NCBI GenBank assembly: GCA_016720775.1
Contig: JADKJX010000010.1
Location: 62,001 to 126,000, forward strand
DNA: 64,000 nucleotides
Reading direction: 5' to 3'
Source of the DNA: Chitinophagaceae bacterium
GTDB taxonomy: Bacteria > Bacteroidota > Bacteroidia > Chitinophagales > Chitinophagaceae
Shown here piece by piece: positions 18,292-27,722 of the stretch. The notes under the pieces are model-generated. The model saw only the letters and a program-made list of their open reading frames with translations. It had not been told where the DNA came from and did no database searches. Each line of letters opens with the position of its first letter. The stretch's first letter is position 1. Made by a program: the position numbers and the translations under genes.

Positions 18292-20156
18292 TCAGTAACT
18301 CCACATTCTTAGTCCTATCCAATCATAATGAAAATAGAAAACAACTAATGCTAATAACCAAGTCGTAGTTACTAATAAATACCACTTTGTTAATTTATTT
18401 GTTATCTGTCCAAACCTTTTAATTGTCAGAATGAAACCTGCTATACTCAATATTGCAAACAATACTGTTCCAATAAAAAAAGTAATAGTGAAAAATTTAC
18501 TGTTCCCAATACTGAAACATTTGTAACTATATATGCAAGTGTGCCAAAAGCTATAATTAAAGTAAGAACGCCAAAGGCTGATAAACTTCTTTTAAAATAT
18601 TCTTTCCAGGTCAACCTTTTGAATATTGCTTTGAATAGCCAAAATATAGAACTTAATACCAGTAATAGTCCACAAGCTAAACCACCTAAAACCAAAATTC
18701 TGGTTACTAGTATTTTTGCATAAGATGTTTTTTCATAGTAGGCTCCCCACTCATACAAAACTTTACTACCTTCTTGATTTGTTGTAAATAAAAAGCATGG
18801 TAAGGTTTCATTTGGTTTTCTAAAAATGGTTGATGTTACAGGTAACAAAACTTTTTCTGGTCTTTTAAAGCCATATGAATGCAGACTATCTCCTCTCAAT
18901 TCAATATGATAGCCATGCAATAATTCTTCCAAATATTTATCAAATAATTCAAAACGAGGCGATTTTAATTGATAATATCCTTCATAGGATTTTAGGGTTT
19001 CAATGCTTACAGATATTGTTGGAATTGGCTTGGAGATTTTTAAAGAGTCGGTTAGATAATTTAATAATAAATCACAAAATGATTCTGGACTTGAGCAACA
19101 AACAACGAAGCCCACTTTTAAATCTCTGTTGTAGGCATAACGAGAATTAAAACTTACAGAGTTCCCACCGTGTCCGTAGAAGGGTAACTTATAATTTAAG
19201 TAATCAACTGTAATTCCTTTTCCGTAACCCGTCTTTAAACCCAACCTGGCAGCAGGCGTACTTTCGGGAATCTCCATTTGTTCAACAATTGAATGAAGGT
19301 TTGGTAAATTGATATTGTCACCATTATTTAACATAAACTGTACAAACTTCGCCATATCATCCGCACAAGAGAATAATGCCCCTGCGCCTTTGCCATAAAA
19401 TGGTAATTGGGGTAACCTTATAAATTTATTTCCATTCCAATCGGAAGGGTCTGCATACAACTGTGATGGCTTTGCAGGAATAACAAAATTGCTGTTTGTC
19501 ATTCCAATTGGCAGGAGAATTTCTTTTTTTAGATAGTCTTCATATTTTAGGCCTGATAATTTCTCAATTAAATAACCTAAAATATTGTAGTCAATATTGC
19601 AATACGCTTCTCTTTCGCCTGGTCTCCACCTGCAATGCATTGAGTTTTTAAATTTTCCAATTGCTTGCAGCTCTGTTATGTTCAAATCATTGTTCCAAAG
19701 AGTATTAAAACGAACGTCGTCAAAGCCTGAGGTATGTTCTAAAAGCTGAATTATTTTGACAGGATTTGTTTTCTCCCACTTGTTAGAAAAAACTATTTCG
19801 GGAGCAATTTTCAAAAGGTCGTCATAGAGTGAGAGTTTGCCTTGTTTTACTAATTTCATTATAGCCAATGCCGTAAATGTTTTAGTAATTGAAGCCATTG
19901 GAAAAAGTGTCTGACTGGTAGCTTTTTGTTTTGTATCAATATTTGCAATTCCAAAACCATTTGAAAGAAGAACTGTGTCTTTGGTAACCACAGCCAACAT
20001 TAATGAACTTTGATGCTCATTAGCCAAAATTTTATTTATCGTGTCCTGCAATTGAGTAATTGTTTTTATAGGAAATTCTTTTGTCGTCTGTGCAGAGAGT
20101 TTTAAAAGGCATAAACAAAAAAATAGTGGTATTGAAATCAGTCTTTTCTTAGTCAT
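18292..20156 (-). CDS. beta-lactamase-fold serine hydrolase with C-terminal membrane domain
   Basis: A signal peptide leads into a class C beta-lactamase/PBP-like domain: SxxK is SITK in FPMASITKTFTAL, YxN is YCNIDYNILGYL, and HGG is GHGGNSVSFNSRY. The C-terminal 150 residues hold several membrane spans. The main frame stops at 18447, but a shifted frame continues with convincing membrane sequence (FIGTVLFAILSIAGFIL) to a stop at 18292, so there is a single-base frameshift near 18490. It resembles Bacteroidota serine hydrolases with a 4-TM tail; substrate unknown. Confidence 0.8.
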
Positions 20157-20218
20157 AATATTTGTCTCTTAGTTTGTCTTGCTTGAATTATCAGGGTGTG
20201 TCAAATAGCATTGTGCCT

Positions 20219-20407
20219 AACGTGGCAGGCTTGCTGCTGTGGGGGATTGTTGCTGTGTCCGCCCCGGCGCAAAACCTGATTAAAGAAACGAATTTTTATT
20301 TTAAAAGTGAAACCGATTAGTTAACGGTCAACCCCATAGCCAAAGTTGAATAGGGGAGTAATGCCTGGATGTCCTTCCGTCTGCCCCCATAGCAGCAAAC
20401 CAATGTT
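20219..20407 (-). repeat. attC-like repeat 7 (family A)
   Basis: It is 189 bp. Left core TTGTGCCTAAC pairs with GTTAGGCACAG of repeat 6 across the hydrolase gene. Right core GTTATGCGCAG. Confidence 0.92.
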
Positions 20408-20446
20408 ATGCGCAGGCTACTATGTTATTTTTGAACTCATTTGTAC

Positions 20447-20766
20447 TTACCATAAACTACTTAGAATTACACCCCACATCATCATTAGGAAAATATATAA
20501 AAAAAGAGAACAGCCGAGTAAAAAGGATAATATGGATATTGAAATTCGATATCTTTTGCGATTGACTACAATATAAATTCCTAGTAAAAATGATAGTAGT
20601 ATTAAAATAATTGCAAAAAGAAAGAAATTGTACTTCCACAGGAATATAAGTTTTTATACTTATGTACCCCTCTCAGATAACGTTCAAGAAATTGGCGAAA
20701 TATCATTAATCCAACAAATAGAATAGGAATTAAAGCTGAAAGAGTTAATAATTTTCTTTCTTTCAT
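20447..20766 (-). CDS. small membrane protein, frameshifted as sequenced
   Basis: From ATG 20766 the frame gives MKERKLLTLSALIPILFVG with one membrane span and is then lost near 20640. A shifted frame continues with WKYNFFLFAIILILLSFLLG, a second and third span, and ends at 20447. The joined product would be about 105 residues with 3-4 spans. No family is recognised. Confidence 0.5.
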
Positions 20767-20788
20767 AGAGACTAATTTGCTTGCATCT

Positions 20789-20926
20789 AATGTCCGGGGT
20801 TTGCCGCAGGCTGGATATTTTTCGCTGTGTCTGCCCCCATGACGATTTATATTATAGGAACAAAATTTTATTTAAAACGCAAAGTCAATAAATAAACGGT
20901 CAACCCCATAGCAGCTAACCAATGTT
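20789..20926 (-). repeat. attC-like repeat 8 (family A, shortened)
   Basis: It is only 138 bp, with about 50 bp lost from the interior and the left core mutated to CTAATG. Left arm GCATCTAAT no longer matches GTTATGCGCAG across the gene. Right core GTTATGCGCAG. Confidence 0.8.
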
Positions 20927-20938
20927 ATGCGCAGACAT

Positions 20939-21610
20939 TTAGTTTTGCTTTGTGATTGTCTTCAATTTATCAAAGTCTGCAATTAATCGCTTTTGCTCCT
21001 CTAATAAATACTCTTTTGCGAATGGTGATCCACAATCCTGATTATTTACCTGATGAAGTAATCTTCCTTTCTCGAAGTAACTTCTGTTTTCAATTACTTC
21101 AGATTTTTCCATGTTAAAAGTTTGGTTGTCCTTGTTTTCTTTCATTGCTGCAGAGTCATAGTATATTGGCCGATTGTATTTGTATGACTTTTCAAAGACA
21201 AATGATAACTGTCCGTTAAGTAAATAATATTCAGTCAATGCTTGTGAAGTTTCACCAAAATGACGTGTTGCGATTTTTTCCAAAACTCCTGATGAATAAT
21301 AAAATGTCGCTTCGCCGCCTTCCGTTGATTCATCTAGGTCTTCTTTGTCAACCGAAGTCCATTTGGTTATTGAATTAATGCGTTTAAAGTTTTCTCGAAT
21401 TGGCTTGAGTCTGCCTGCAAGATATTCATTGTAAGCAGTGTCTTCTTGTTGAAATGCTTCCTTTAAAAAGGTACTGTCAATGTGAAAGGTATCAACTTTA
21501 GTAATTGCTGGTTGGTTATTGACTTTAGCATCTTTTTGTTGGGATGAGTTACAACTTGCAAAAAGTAGTACAGTTACTAGTGTAAAAATATTTATCACTT
21601 TTAGTGTCAA
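20939..21610 (-). CDS. hypothetical lipoprotein
   Basis: The protein has 223 residues and a lipoprotein signal ending LLFASCNSS. The mature part is rich in charged residues and contains a beta-rich middle (EATFYYSSGVLEKI, LLNGQLSFVFEKSYKYN) that may be a repeat-type fold resembling MORN/YD-like strands. No family is recognised. Single-gene cassette with matching arms. Confidence 0.65.
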   Translation of the reverse strand: MTLKVINIFTLVTVLLFASCNSSQQKDAKVNNQPAITKVDTFHIDSTFLKEAFQQEDTAYNEYLAGRLKPIRENFKRINSITKWTSVDKEDLDESTEGGEATFYYSSGVLEKIATRHFGETSQALTEYYLLNGQLSFVFEKSYKYNRPIYYDSAAMKENKDNQTFNMEKSEVIENRSYFEKGRLLHQVNNQDCGSPFAKEYLLEEQKRLIADFDKLKTITKQN

Positions 21611-21636
21611 CGAAATGTAAATTTAAGCTTGCGCAT

Positions 21637-21826
21637 AACGTGGCAGGCTTGCTGCTGTGGGGGATTGTTGCTGTGTCCGCCCGGCTGCAAAACCTAATTA
21701 AAGAAACGAATTTTTATTTAAAACGTAAAGCCGATTAGTAAACGGTCAACCCCATAGCCAAAGCTGAATAGGGGAGTAATGCCTGGATTTCCTTCCGTCT
21801 GCCCCCATAGCAGCAAACCATATGTT
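21637..21826 (-). repeat. attC-like repeat 9 (family A)
   Basis: It is 190 bp. Left core TGCGCATAAC pairs with GTTATGCGCAG of repeat 8. Right core GTTAGCCGCTG. Confidence 0.92.
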
Positions 21827-21844
21827 AGCCGCTGTTATTTGGGA

Positions 21845-22072
21845 TTAGATATTTTTCAAGAGAGAATCAATAGATAGATCCTCATCAATTAGCGGCCAGT
21901 GAATTCCGTAACCAGATGGAGATATTGTGTATAGATTCCTTTGAATATCGTTTGCTAATTCCAACTTTTTAGACACTTTGGAGAGCGGTAATTTTATTAC
22001 TTGTCCGTCAACCTTTAAGCAAATCAGATTTTGTTCAAAAGAAATGGCTTCTATGTTATGTGTGGCTATCAT
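21845..22072 (-). CDS. DUF2442 domain-containing protein, copy 1
   Basis: The protein has 75 residues and the DUF2442 pattern (KVDGQVIKLPLSKVSKKL, then GYGIHWPLIDEDLSIDSLL). DUF2442 genes often follow DUF4160 genes, and the pair behaves like a toxin-antitoxin-type module, though its activity is not established. An identical protein is encoded at 58029-58256. It starts three bases after the stop of the DUF4160 gene. Confidence 0.85.
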   Translation of the reverse strand: MIATHNIEAISFEQNLICLKVDGQVIKLPLSKVSKKLELANDIQRNLYTISPSGYGIHWPLIDEDLSIDSLLKNI

Positions 22073-22075
22073 GAT

Positions 22076-22322
22076 TTAGTTATTAAAGTGATTATTCCAA
22101 GATTCAACGATTAAATCAAAATGTTGATATATTATTTTCTTGACTTTTCTTTTGCAGAAGGAGTCAGGTTGTAAGAAAAAACTCTCTTATCTCAACCTCT
22201 TCAAGCAGCAACCAGAATTTACATTCCATGTCGCCTTTTTCGGCATGAACATGTATTGGCTCTAATCCCTCGTTGGAATAGAAAAACAATCTCCAGCCAT
22301 AAATAAATAAAATTGTTGGCAT
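22076..22322 (-). CDS. DUF4160 domain-containing protein, copy 1, frameshifted
   Basis: From ATG 22322 (MPTILFIYGWRLFFYSNE) it reads through EPIHVHAEKGDMECKFWL, the DUF4160 core with its HVH motif, then leaves frame near 22175 compared with copy 2, whose C-terminus (FSYNLTPSAKKEVKKII) is intact. Copy 2 is intact here but broken near its own N-terminus, so neither copy is whole as sequenced. The repaired product would be about 82 residues. Confidence 0.75.
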
Positions 22323-22389
22323 ATGTTTTTTTAAGCCACATAAAGATAACAAAAAACTTGCTTAAGCATACTGGTCGGTTATAGCGGCT

Positions 22390-22579
22390 AACGTGGCAGG
22401 CTTGCTGCTGTGGGGGATTGTTGCTGAGTCCGCCCAGCCGTAAAACCTAATTAAAGAAACGAATTTTTATTTTAAAAGTAAAACCGATTAGTAAACGGTC
22501 AGCCCCATAGCCAAAGCTGAATAGGGGAGCAATGCCTGGATTTCATTACGTCTGCCCCCATAGCAGCAAACCATATGTT
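22390..22579 (-). repeat. attC-like repeat 10 (family A)
   Basis: It is 190 bp. Left core AGCGGCTAAC pairs with GTTAGCCGCTG of repeat 9. Right core GTTGGCGGGTC. Confidence 0.92.
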
Positions 22580-22595
22580 GGCGGGTCGTGCGGTA

Positions 22596-22769
22596 TTATG
22601 CAAGTTGCTTGTGTTGACGGGAGGCTGATTTTTTCTTTCGTGATGTTTGAAGGTTATGTTTTTCTTTGTTTACACGAATGAATTCACTAATGGATTGTTG
22701 TTCTTCCTTAGTCAAGGGACCGTGTCCACCGATAAAATCTACATTAAGTTCTTTGAGTTTGTTTTTCAT
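22596..22769 (-). CDS. small basic protein, partner of the following cassette gene
   Basis: The protein has 57 residues: MKNKLKELNVDFIGGHGPLT, then KEEQQSISEFIRVNK and a Lys/Arg-rich tail. It shares the pattern V-GPLT-ee---IsE-I--nk and a basic tail with the small protein at 60873-61064, which also lies next to a relative of the neighbouring gene. It overlaps the stop of the gene at 22766 by four bases (ATGA), so the two are coupled. Function is unknown; an antitoxin-like or adaptor role is a guess. Confidence 0.6.
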   Translation of the reverse strand: MKNKLKELNVDFIGGHGPLTKEEQQSISEFIRVNKEKHNLQTSRKKKSASRQHKQLA

Positions 22770-23293
22770 TTTGGGAAGTATTTATCAATGAGTTTTAATG
22801 CTGCAATTGTGTCGATAATCATGATTCGTCCACCCACATGTATTGCCCCTAAACTATCCATATAATGTTGGATAAGTTGTGTTTTTGACAGAAAGGAAAC
22901 ATTCCCATCATGCCCACGTTGGAATGATAATTTGCAGGCAAAGGCGACAAGGTTACCAGGAACTCCAGCATATACTTTTGTCTTGCCTTTGTTGAATGGA
23001 GCACTCTCGACAAGATGCATGTAAACATGATCAGATTGAATTTCCAGACTAATCAAACCCTGAATCACAGTTTGGTTGTTTACTATGGTCAATTTGTAAA
23101 CATCTCGTTCAGGTCGTTTTAGCTGTAATTTTCAGTCAAACTGCCATTTCTCTTTCTTAGTAACACTTTTTAAATCTGCTGCATTAATAAGTATAATGTC
23201 AGTAGGGAAACTGTCCCCTGAAATGACATTCTCAATAGAATTTGTCAGTTTGTCAACTTCAAAATCGAGGCCTACTTTTTTGCTTTTTTTCAC
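22766..23293 (-). pseudogene. GNAT-like family protein, interrupted by an in-frame TGA
   Basis: The full frame from a GTG at 23293 gives about 175 codons similar end to end to the intact protein at 61077-61604: VDKLTNSIENVISGDSFPTD, YMHLVESAPFNKGKTKVYAGVPGNLVAFACKLSF and SLGAIHVGG. A TGA at 23132-23134 replaces a Trp position (the homologue has TWATEL). The GxxGNLxAFACKxSxxxGxxGxVSFxSKT run resembles an acetyltransferase CoA-binding region. Either a nonsense mutation or a sequencing error has broken it. Confidence 0.65.
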
Positions 23294-23356
23294 ATTACGA
23301 ATTTACAAAAAATAGGGCAGTTTGACAAGTCAGAAAGGTCACGTAGCATGACCGCC

Positions 23357-23546
23357 AACGTTCAGGGCTTGCTTGCTGTGGGGGATTGTTGCTGTGTCCG
23401 CCCCGGCCCGGAACTAATAAAGTAACGAAATTATTTTTTAAAACGTAAAGCCAAAAAGTAAACGGTCAACCCCATAGCCGATGCTGAATAGGGAAGTAAT
23501 GCCTGGATTTCCTTCCGTCTGCCCCCATAGCAGCAAACCTAATGTT
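23357..23546 (-). repeat. attC-like repeat 11 (family A variant)
   Basis: It is 190 bp. Left core GACCGCCAAC pairs with GTTGGCGGGTC of repeat 10. Interior resembles the decayed repeat at 9.7 kb (AATAAAGTAACGA). Right core GTTAGCGGCTG. Confidence 0.9.
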
Positions 23547-24087
23547 AGCGGCTGGCGTTTTTTATTTCTTCAATCAATTTGTTTACATGCTTCCTGTTGC
23601 GTCCCATTGAGGTTATTGAACTTGCCCTGCCAGGGTCACAAATACTATTTATCAGAATCTTGTTTTTGGTAAATAAGATAGTTATTTGTTCTCCCCAACT
23701 ACCTGACCATAAAGAAGGATGGGTTATAGCAACTATGTAGTTGTCATTCACTTCTTTCGGAAACCAACCCAATTGATTAGCAACTTTTTCAATAATATCT
23801 TTTAACTGCTGCTTGGATAAGTTTGTGTCAACCTCCTGGAATTTTAATCTGTTGGACTGCAGTATATAGAATAACAGGGCTATGCCTAAAGGGATAAGTA
23901 CAATGAGCAAATCTTTTGTAGTAATTACTTTTGATTTGTCATTTAATGCATCTTTAAAATGAAGAAAGGCAAAAGATGCCGGAATAAAAATTAAAAACCC
24001 AACGATTCCAAAATGTGTTACTTTATTCCAAAATGAAAGTTTCAGTTTCTTGGTATTTAAAGAAATTTCTACTTGTTCTTCTGTCAT
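23545..24087 (-). CDS. hypothetical membrane protein
   Basis: The protein has 180 residues. Two membrane spans lie at about residues 25-45 and 65-85 (VGFLIFIPASFAFLHF, LLIVLIPLGIALLFYIL), followed by a soluble domain with EVNDNYIVAITHPSLWSGSWGEQITILF. The stop codon lies inside the arm of repeat 11, so gene and site overlap. Homologues of this shape occur in Bacteroidota as uncharacterised proteins. Confidence 0.65.
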   Translation of the reverse strand: MTEEQVEISLNTKKLKLSFWNKVTHFGIVGFLIFIPASFAFLHFKDALNDKSKVITTKDLLIVLIPLGIALLFYILQSNRLKFQEVDTNLSKQQLKDIIEKVANQLGWFPKEVNDNYIVAITHPSLWSGSWGEQITILFTKNKILINSICDPGRASSITSMGRNRKHVNKLIEEIKNASR

Positions 24088-24130
24088 CTTACACTGTGTC
24101 TATTTATAAGAGGTCTGCGAGCTAGCCGCT

Positions 24131-24320
24131 AACGTGGCAGGCTTGCTGCTGTGGGGGATTGTTGCTGTGTCCGCCCCGGCACAAAACCTGATTAAAGAAA
24201 CGAATTTTTATTTTAAACCTAAAGCCGATTAGTTAGCGGTCAACCCCATAGCCAAAGCCGAATAGGGGAGTTGTGTTGGGATTTCCTTCCGTCTGCCCCC
24301 ATAGCAGCAAACCTTATGTT
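24131..24320 (-). repeat. attC-like repeat 12 (family A)
   Basis: It is 190 bp. Left core AGCCGCTAAC pairs with GTTAGCGGCTG of repeat 11. Right core GTTAGCCGCCG. Confidence 0.92.
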
Positions 24321-24329
24321 AGCCGCCGT

Positions 24330-25169
24330 TTATTTAAATACAAATTTTGCTTTATCCTTAGTAATGTCAAGTATAATGGTGTCAAAGTTTAATACTTTGT
24401 CGGCTGATGGCTTGATTAATTGAAGTACGAGCTCTTTTATTTTAAACTCATTTTCTCTTTCATTGATAGTAAATAAAATTTCCGGCTGCCCCTGCTTTAC
24501 GAATTTACTACCAATCATTTCATACCCTGTCACCTTTAGCATAGAGGCCAATGAGCTTAATTCATTGTTTGTAATAGATAATTTTACGGAAAGTATCTTA
24601 ATAAAGCGTTTGGTAGAATCTCCGCCTATAAAATCTTTCATACTAACCTCTGAAGAATCTCCTAGCCCCCATTTTTTATATGTGGCGACTGAATAAGAAC
24701 TTAACATTGGTATTAAATGATTGGTCTTGCTTCCTGAAATGTCCCAATGCTTTTTGAGAACAATTTCAGTTAAAAGAAAGTCAGGGCCTTTGAAATTATA
24801 TGATTTTAAAGAGTCGGTAGTAACTGATTTCCATTGCTCTTCTAATTCTTTTCCTTGTCCAGGCCGGCGTGACTGAAATATTAAATAAGTAGTGCCTCGC
24901 TGAGATGCGAAATGTCCCTTATTTGGATTAAAATGTATAAAGCTTTCCAACCCATTTATATAATAGCTGATCACTAGGGGGGATTTCTGTAATGTATCAT
25001 ACTGACAACTTCCTAAACTGTCCTTAATAAAACTGTTTTTGATTATATTTTGAAAATCAGCAGAATCGATTATTATTTCTATATGGCTGAAGTCAGACTT
25101 TGGAGTTTGACTAACTGAAATAAGAGAGGATACTAAAAAAAGAATTATGATTGATAGTTTCCTTTGCAT
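24330..25169 (-). CDS. hypothetical secreted protein
   Basis: The protein has 279 residues. A signal peptide (RKLSIIILFLVSSLISVSQ) precedes a mixed alpha/beta domain with no known motif. Features include SYYINGLESFIHFNPNKGHFASQRG in the first third and several short beta-strand-like stretches. It fills a single-gene cassette with matching arms. Confidence 0.6.
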   Translation of the reverse strand: MQRKLSIIILFLVSSLISVSQTPKSDFSHIEIIIDSADFQNIIKNSFIKDSLGSCQYDTLQKSPLVISYYINGLESFIHFNPNKGHFASQRGTTYLIFQSRRPGQGKELEEQWKSVTTDSLKSYNFKGPDFLLTEIVLKKHWDISGSKTNHLIPMLSSYSVATYKKWGLGDSSEVSMKDFIGGDSTKRFIKILSVKLSITNNELSSLASMLKVTGYEMIGSKFVKQGQPEILFTINERENEFKIKELVLQLIKPSADKVLNFDTIILDITKDKAKFVFK

Positions 25170-25198
25170 AATTGAGTTGCTTTTTTTAAATGGCGGCT

Positions 25199-25387
25199 AA
25201 CGGGCAGGGCTTGCTGCTGTGGGGGATTGTTGCTGTGTCTGCCCCGGCTGCAAAACCTGATTAAAGAAACGAATATTTATTTTAAAAGTAAAACTGATTA
25301 GTAAACGGTCAACCCCATAGCCGATGCTGAACAGGGAGTAATGCCTGGATATCCTTCCTTTCGCCCCATAGCAGCAAACCTTATGTT
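25199..25387 (-). repeat. attC-like repeat 13 (family A)
   Basis: It is 189 bp. Left core TGGCGGCTAAC pairs with GTTAGCCGCCG of repeat 12. Right core GTTGTAGGCAG; its TTG also serves as the -33 box of the plus-strand promoter beside it. Confidence 0.92.
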
Positions 25388-25415
25388 GTAGGCAGTGCCT
25401 TTTTTAGTATATTTG
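25386..25415 (+). promoter_or_regulatory. Bacteroidota-type promoter for the inverted toxin-antitoxin cassette
   Basis: TTG at 25386-25388, a 19-base spacer and TATATTTG at 25408-25415 match the Bacteroidota consensus TTTG-N19-TAnnTTTG. The antitoxin ATG is at 25420, so the transcript would be leaderless or nearly so. The -33 box lies within the right core of the attC-like repeat. Confidence 0.65.
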
Positions 25416-25419
25416 TCAC

Positions 25420-25617
25420 ATGAAAGCGTTAGTAGTTACCCCAAAAAATAGCAACGAATTAAAATTCGTTTCAGACCTGCTAAAAAAACTAGGAGTTGGT
25501 TCTTCAACCGTGACCCAAGAAGAATTGGAAGATATTGGTATGTCAAAATTGATGCGTCAGGTTGATAAGACAAAAAAGGCCAGCCGCACAGAAATAATGA
25601 AAAAACTGACGGCCTGA
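25420..25617 (+). CDS. antitoxin, inverted RelE/ParE-type cassette
   Basis: The protein has 65 residues (MKALVVTPKNSNELKFVSDLL, then KKLGVGSSTVTQEELEDIG). It is a small helical protein followed at once by the toxin, with the stop and next start overlapping as TGATG, so translation is coupled. With its partner it is one of the few plus-strand genes of the array, inverted relative to its repeats, and it has its own promoter just upstream. Confidence 0.8.
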   Translation: MKALVVTPKNSNELKFVSDLLKKLGVGSSTVTQEELEDIGMSKLMRQVDKTKKASRTEIMKKLTA

Positions 25618-25883
25618 TGAAAGTTGAGTTTCTAAAGAAATTTTCAAAGGATCTTGATGATGTAAAGACGAGGCCTGTCAAGCAGGCTTTAATTCGAGTA
25701 ATTGAATTAATGGAAGCTACTGACTCCCTTGATAAAATTCCTAATACTAAAAAACTGAAAGGTCATAAGGCTGCCTACAGAACCCGGGTGGGTGATTTCC
25801 GATTGGGCTTCTTCTTCGATAACTCCACAATCCTTCTCGCTCGTTTTGTCCACCGAAAAGACATTTACAAAATCTTTCCTTAA
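25617..25883 (+). CDS. RelE/ParE family toxin, inverted cassette
   Basis: The protein has 88 residues: MKVEFLKKFSKDLDDVK at the start, then KKLKGHKAAYRTRVGDFRLGF and LLARFVHRKDIYKIFP. This is the RelE/ParE fold signature (K-L-G--gayRiRvGdyRi, ending in h R k-iYk-fp). These toxins cleave ribosome-bound mRNA or block gyrase. It is paired with the antitoxin directly upstream. Confidence 0.92.
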   Translation: MKVEFLKKFSKDLDDVKTRPVKQALIRVIELMEATDSLDKIPNTKKLKGHKAAYRTRVGDFRLGFFFDNSTILLARFVHRKDIYKIFP

Positions 25884-25910
25884 ATAGAGACGTCAACTGG
25901 CATTGCCTAC

Positions 25911-26102
25911 AACGTGGCAGGCTTGCTGCTGTGGGGGATTGTTGCTGTGTCCGCCCCGGCGCAAAACCTGATTAAAGAAACGATTTTTTTTTAAAAAAAT
26001 GTAAAACCGATTAGTTAACGGTCAGCTCCATAACCAAAGTTGAATAGGGGAGTGATGACTGGATTTCCTTCCGTCCACCCCCATAGCAGCAAACCTTATG
26101 TT
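25911..26102 (-). repeat. attC-like repeat 14 (family A)
   Basis: It is 192 bp. Left core TTGCCTACAAC pairs with GTTGTAGGCAG of repeat 13, so the inverted cassette keeps normal site orientation. Right core GTTAGTGGCTG. Confidence 0.92.
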
Positions 26103-26409
26103 AGTGGCTGTTGTTTTTTGTCCGCTGTATTAGAATGTAAAATCCCGTTACAACTACCCAAGTTATAAGGCAGTCATAAAACAAATTATTAATTGTCCAA
26201 CCTGAATTTGGGATGGTATTACCACTTACCCAAAATTGGTGATAATATTCAAAGGGAAAACCAATTTCAAGTTTGTATGGTTCATTTTTTTTGTAATAAT
26301 GCAGTGGATTTATTTGTGTCAAAACTGTTATGAAAGAAACTGAAAGGAAGACTAATATTGAAAGAAGTGTCCCAGAGAAAATTGACCATAGAAGTTTTGA
26401 CTTACTCAT
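26101..26409 (-). CDS. small two-span membrane protein
   Basis: The protein has 102 residues. Membrane spans lie at about residues 8-30 (LLWSIFSGTLLSILVFLSVSF) and 75-95 (FYDCLITWVVVTGFYILI). It overlaps the upstream gene by eight bases (TATGAGTAA), a sign of translational coupling. No family recognised. The stop codon lies at the right core of repeat 14. Confidence 0.6.
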   Translation of the reverse strand: MSKSKLLWSIFSGTLLSILVFLSVSFITVLTQINPLHYYKKNEPYKLEIGFPFEYYHQFWVSGNTIPNSGWTINNLFYDCLITWVVVTGFYILIQRTKNNSH

Positions 26410-26629
26410 AAATTGTCGCTCCTTTCAAAATGTCAGAAAAAGTTTTCCAGTCTGGATTGTCGGCATTAACGTCTTGTCCAGTGTTGTCATAATAACCTTG
26501 GATGTCTTGAGCATACCTTGCAATTGCTTCAAGATAATCATCAATTGTTTTGTTTGTCCATTTGCTTGGGTCAGATAGAAAGTCAGCTCTTAAAGTTTCT
26601 ACAAATGCAATGAAATTTTCTCTTGTCAT
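26402..26629 (-). CDS. small acidic protein, DUF7660-like
   Basis: The protein has 75 residues: MTRENFIAFVETLRADFLSD, then PSKWTNKTIDDYLEAIARYAQDI and NPDWKTFSDILKGATIYE. This FIxFVExLxxDfxxnPxxWeNktlddYLEAia pattern matches DUF7660, a small family of unknown function. It is the first gene of a two-gene cassette with the small membrane protein. The longer open frame runs into repeat 15 and is ignored. Confidence 0.65.
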   Translation of the reverse strand: MTRENFIAFVETLRADFLSDPSKWTNKTIDDYLEAIARYAQDIQGYYDNTGQDVNADNPDWKTFSDILKGATIYE

Positions 26630-26654
26630 CGTGAAGTCGTTTACAATAGCCACT

Positions 26655-26843
26655 AACGAGCAGGGCTTGCTGCAGGGCTGGAATTCATTGCTCGTCCGCC
26701 CGGAACCGCTGCTGATTAAAGATATAAAAGTACAGGTTAACAAACAAAAGCCCAACAATGTTGGTCCAGCCCAGATGAAGCACAACAGCGATAAAATGAC
26801 CATTGCTCCAATGTCCAGCCAGCCTTGCAGCAAACCCAATGTT
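26655..26843 (-). repeat. attC-like repeat 15 (family B)
   Basis: It is 189 bp. Left core AGCCACTAAC pairs with GTTAGTGGCTG of repeat 14. Right core GTTAGCGGCAG. Confidence 0.92.
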
Positions 26844-26854
26844 AGCGGCAGGGT

Positions 26855-27694
26855 TTAGTCTAATCTCTTCCTACTTATGTGTTTTAACTCTGGCTCATTC
26901 TTAAGTACATTTATCACATGGGTGAAGTCTGAGCTAATACTAAATACTTGCCTAGTACATTGCGAAATTTGCAAATAGTTGTAATGAATTATATTTTCAG
27001 AATCGTCGAAAACATAGGATTGTCCATTTTGATCATCAAGTTCCTGAAAAACACCTTTTGGGATTAACCAGATTCCAAATTTTGGACTGATTGGTAAAAA
27101 TATTTCTGACATTCTACGGTTAGAGACAATATGATTCTGTCTAACTACAGGATTATCAGAAGTAATAAAGTTTGTTTTAGTTACATTTTTTGTAAAGAGC
27201 CAACTCTACTCTCTAAATCAGTTTGAGCTGTTGAAGTAATAATTGGAGTTTTTTAGAAATTTTAAGTGTTCTCCAACTATTTTTTCATCTTTGATTGCAT
27301 CTTCTGCTATATAATGTTCTGGAATTTCTGTAAGTCTACTTTGTATATGTGGCTCGAGGTTTCCCCAGAGGATTCTTGACTCAGTTGTTCTTGTCATTTG
27401 AACTCAAACAAATTGCGCAAGAAGGCTTAGCTCTGTAGAAGTTATTCCGGAAAAAGTATCATTTTCTAGGTTTTCAATTAGCGAAGCTATGATGGGTGAT
27501 ATTTTGGTTTCCAATAAACCGAAACGTGCCTCCAACGAATCTTCCCCGGTTTCTCTGTAAAAAAGAGAATGACTAGCAACTGAAGAGATACTACTGGAAA
27601 ATGATTTTTCTATAGTTTTATCATACACAAATATTTGCTTTCCATTTGGGCTGAAATTCTTTAAATATAGCTCGGGTACAAAATGCTGATTCAT
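26855..27694 (-). pseudogene. DUF4238 family protein, frameshifted
   Basis: The start MNQHFVPELYLKNFSPNGKQ is the DUF4238 N-terminus. After about 96 codons the frame is lost near 27400. A shifted segment gives MTRTTESRILWGNLEPHIQS and a third segment gives NFITSDNPVVRQN and IFLPISPKFGIWLIPKG, the family's C-terminal landmarks. Joined, it would be about 275 residues, a normal size for the family. There are at least two frame breaks (near 27400 and 27200). Function of the family is unknown. Confidence 0.75.
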
Positions 27695-27722
27695 AAACGA
27701 AATTTCAATTAACCTTGCCGCT

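Noticed and set aside
14531..20156. The two beta-lactamase-fold proteins as antibiotic resistance cassettes
   Set aside because: They have SxxK/YxN motifs of the broad serine hydrolase family only. Nothing specific to a known resistance lactamase is visible.
23132..23134. TGA read as Trp (recoding) in the GNAT-like gene
   Set aside because: Other genes in the window use TGA as a normal stop, so a nonsense mutation or sequence error is far more likely.
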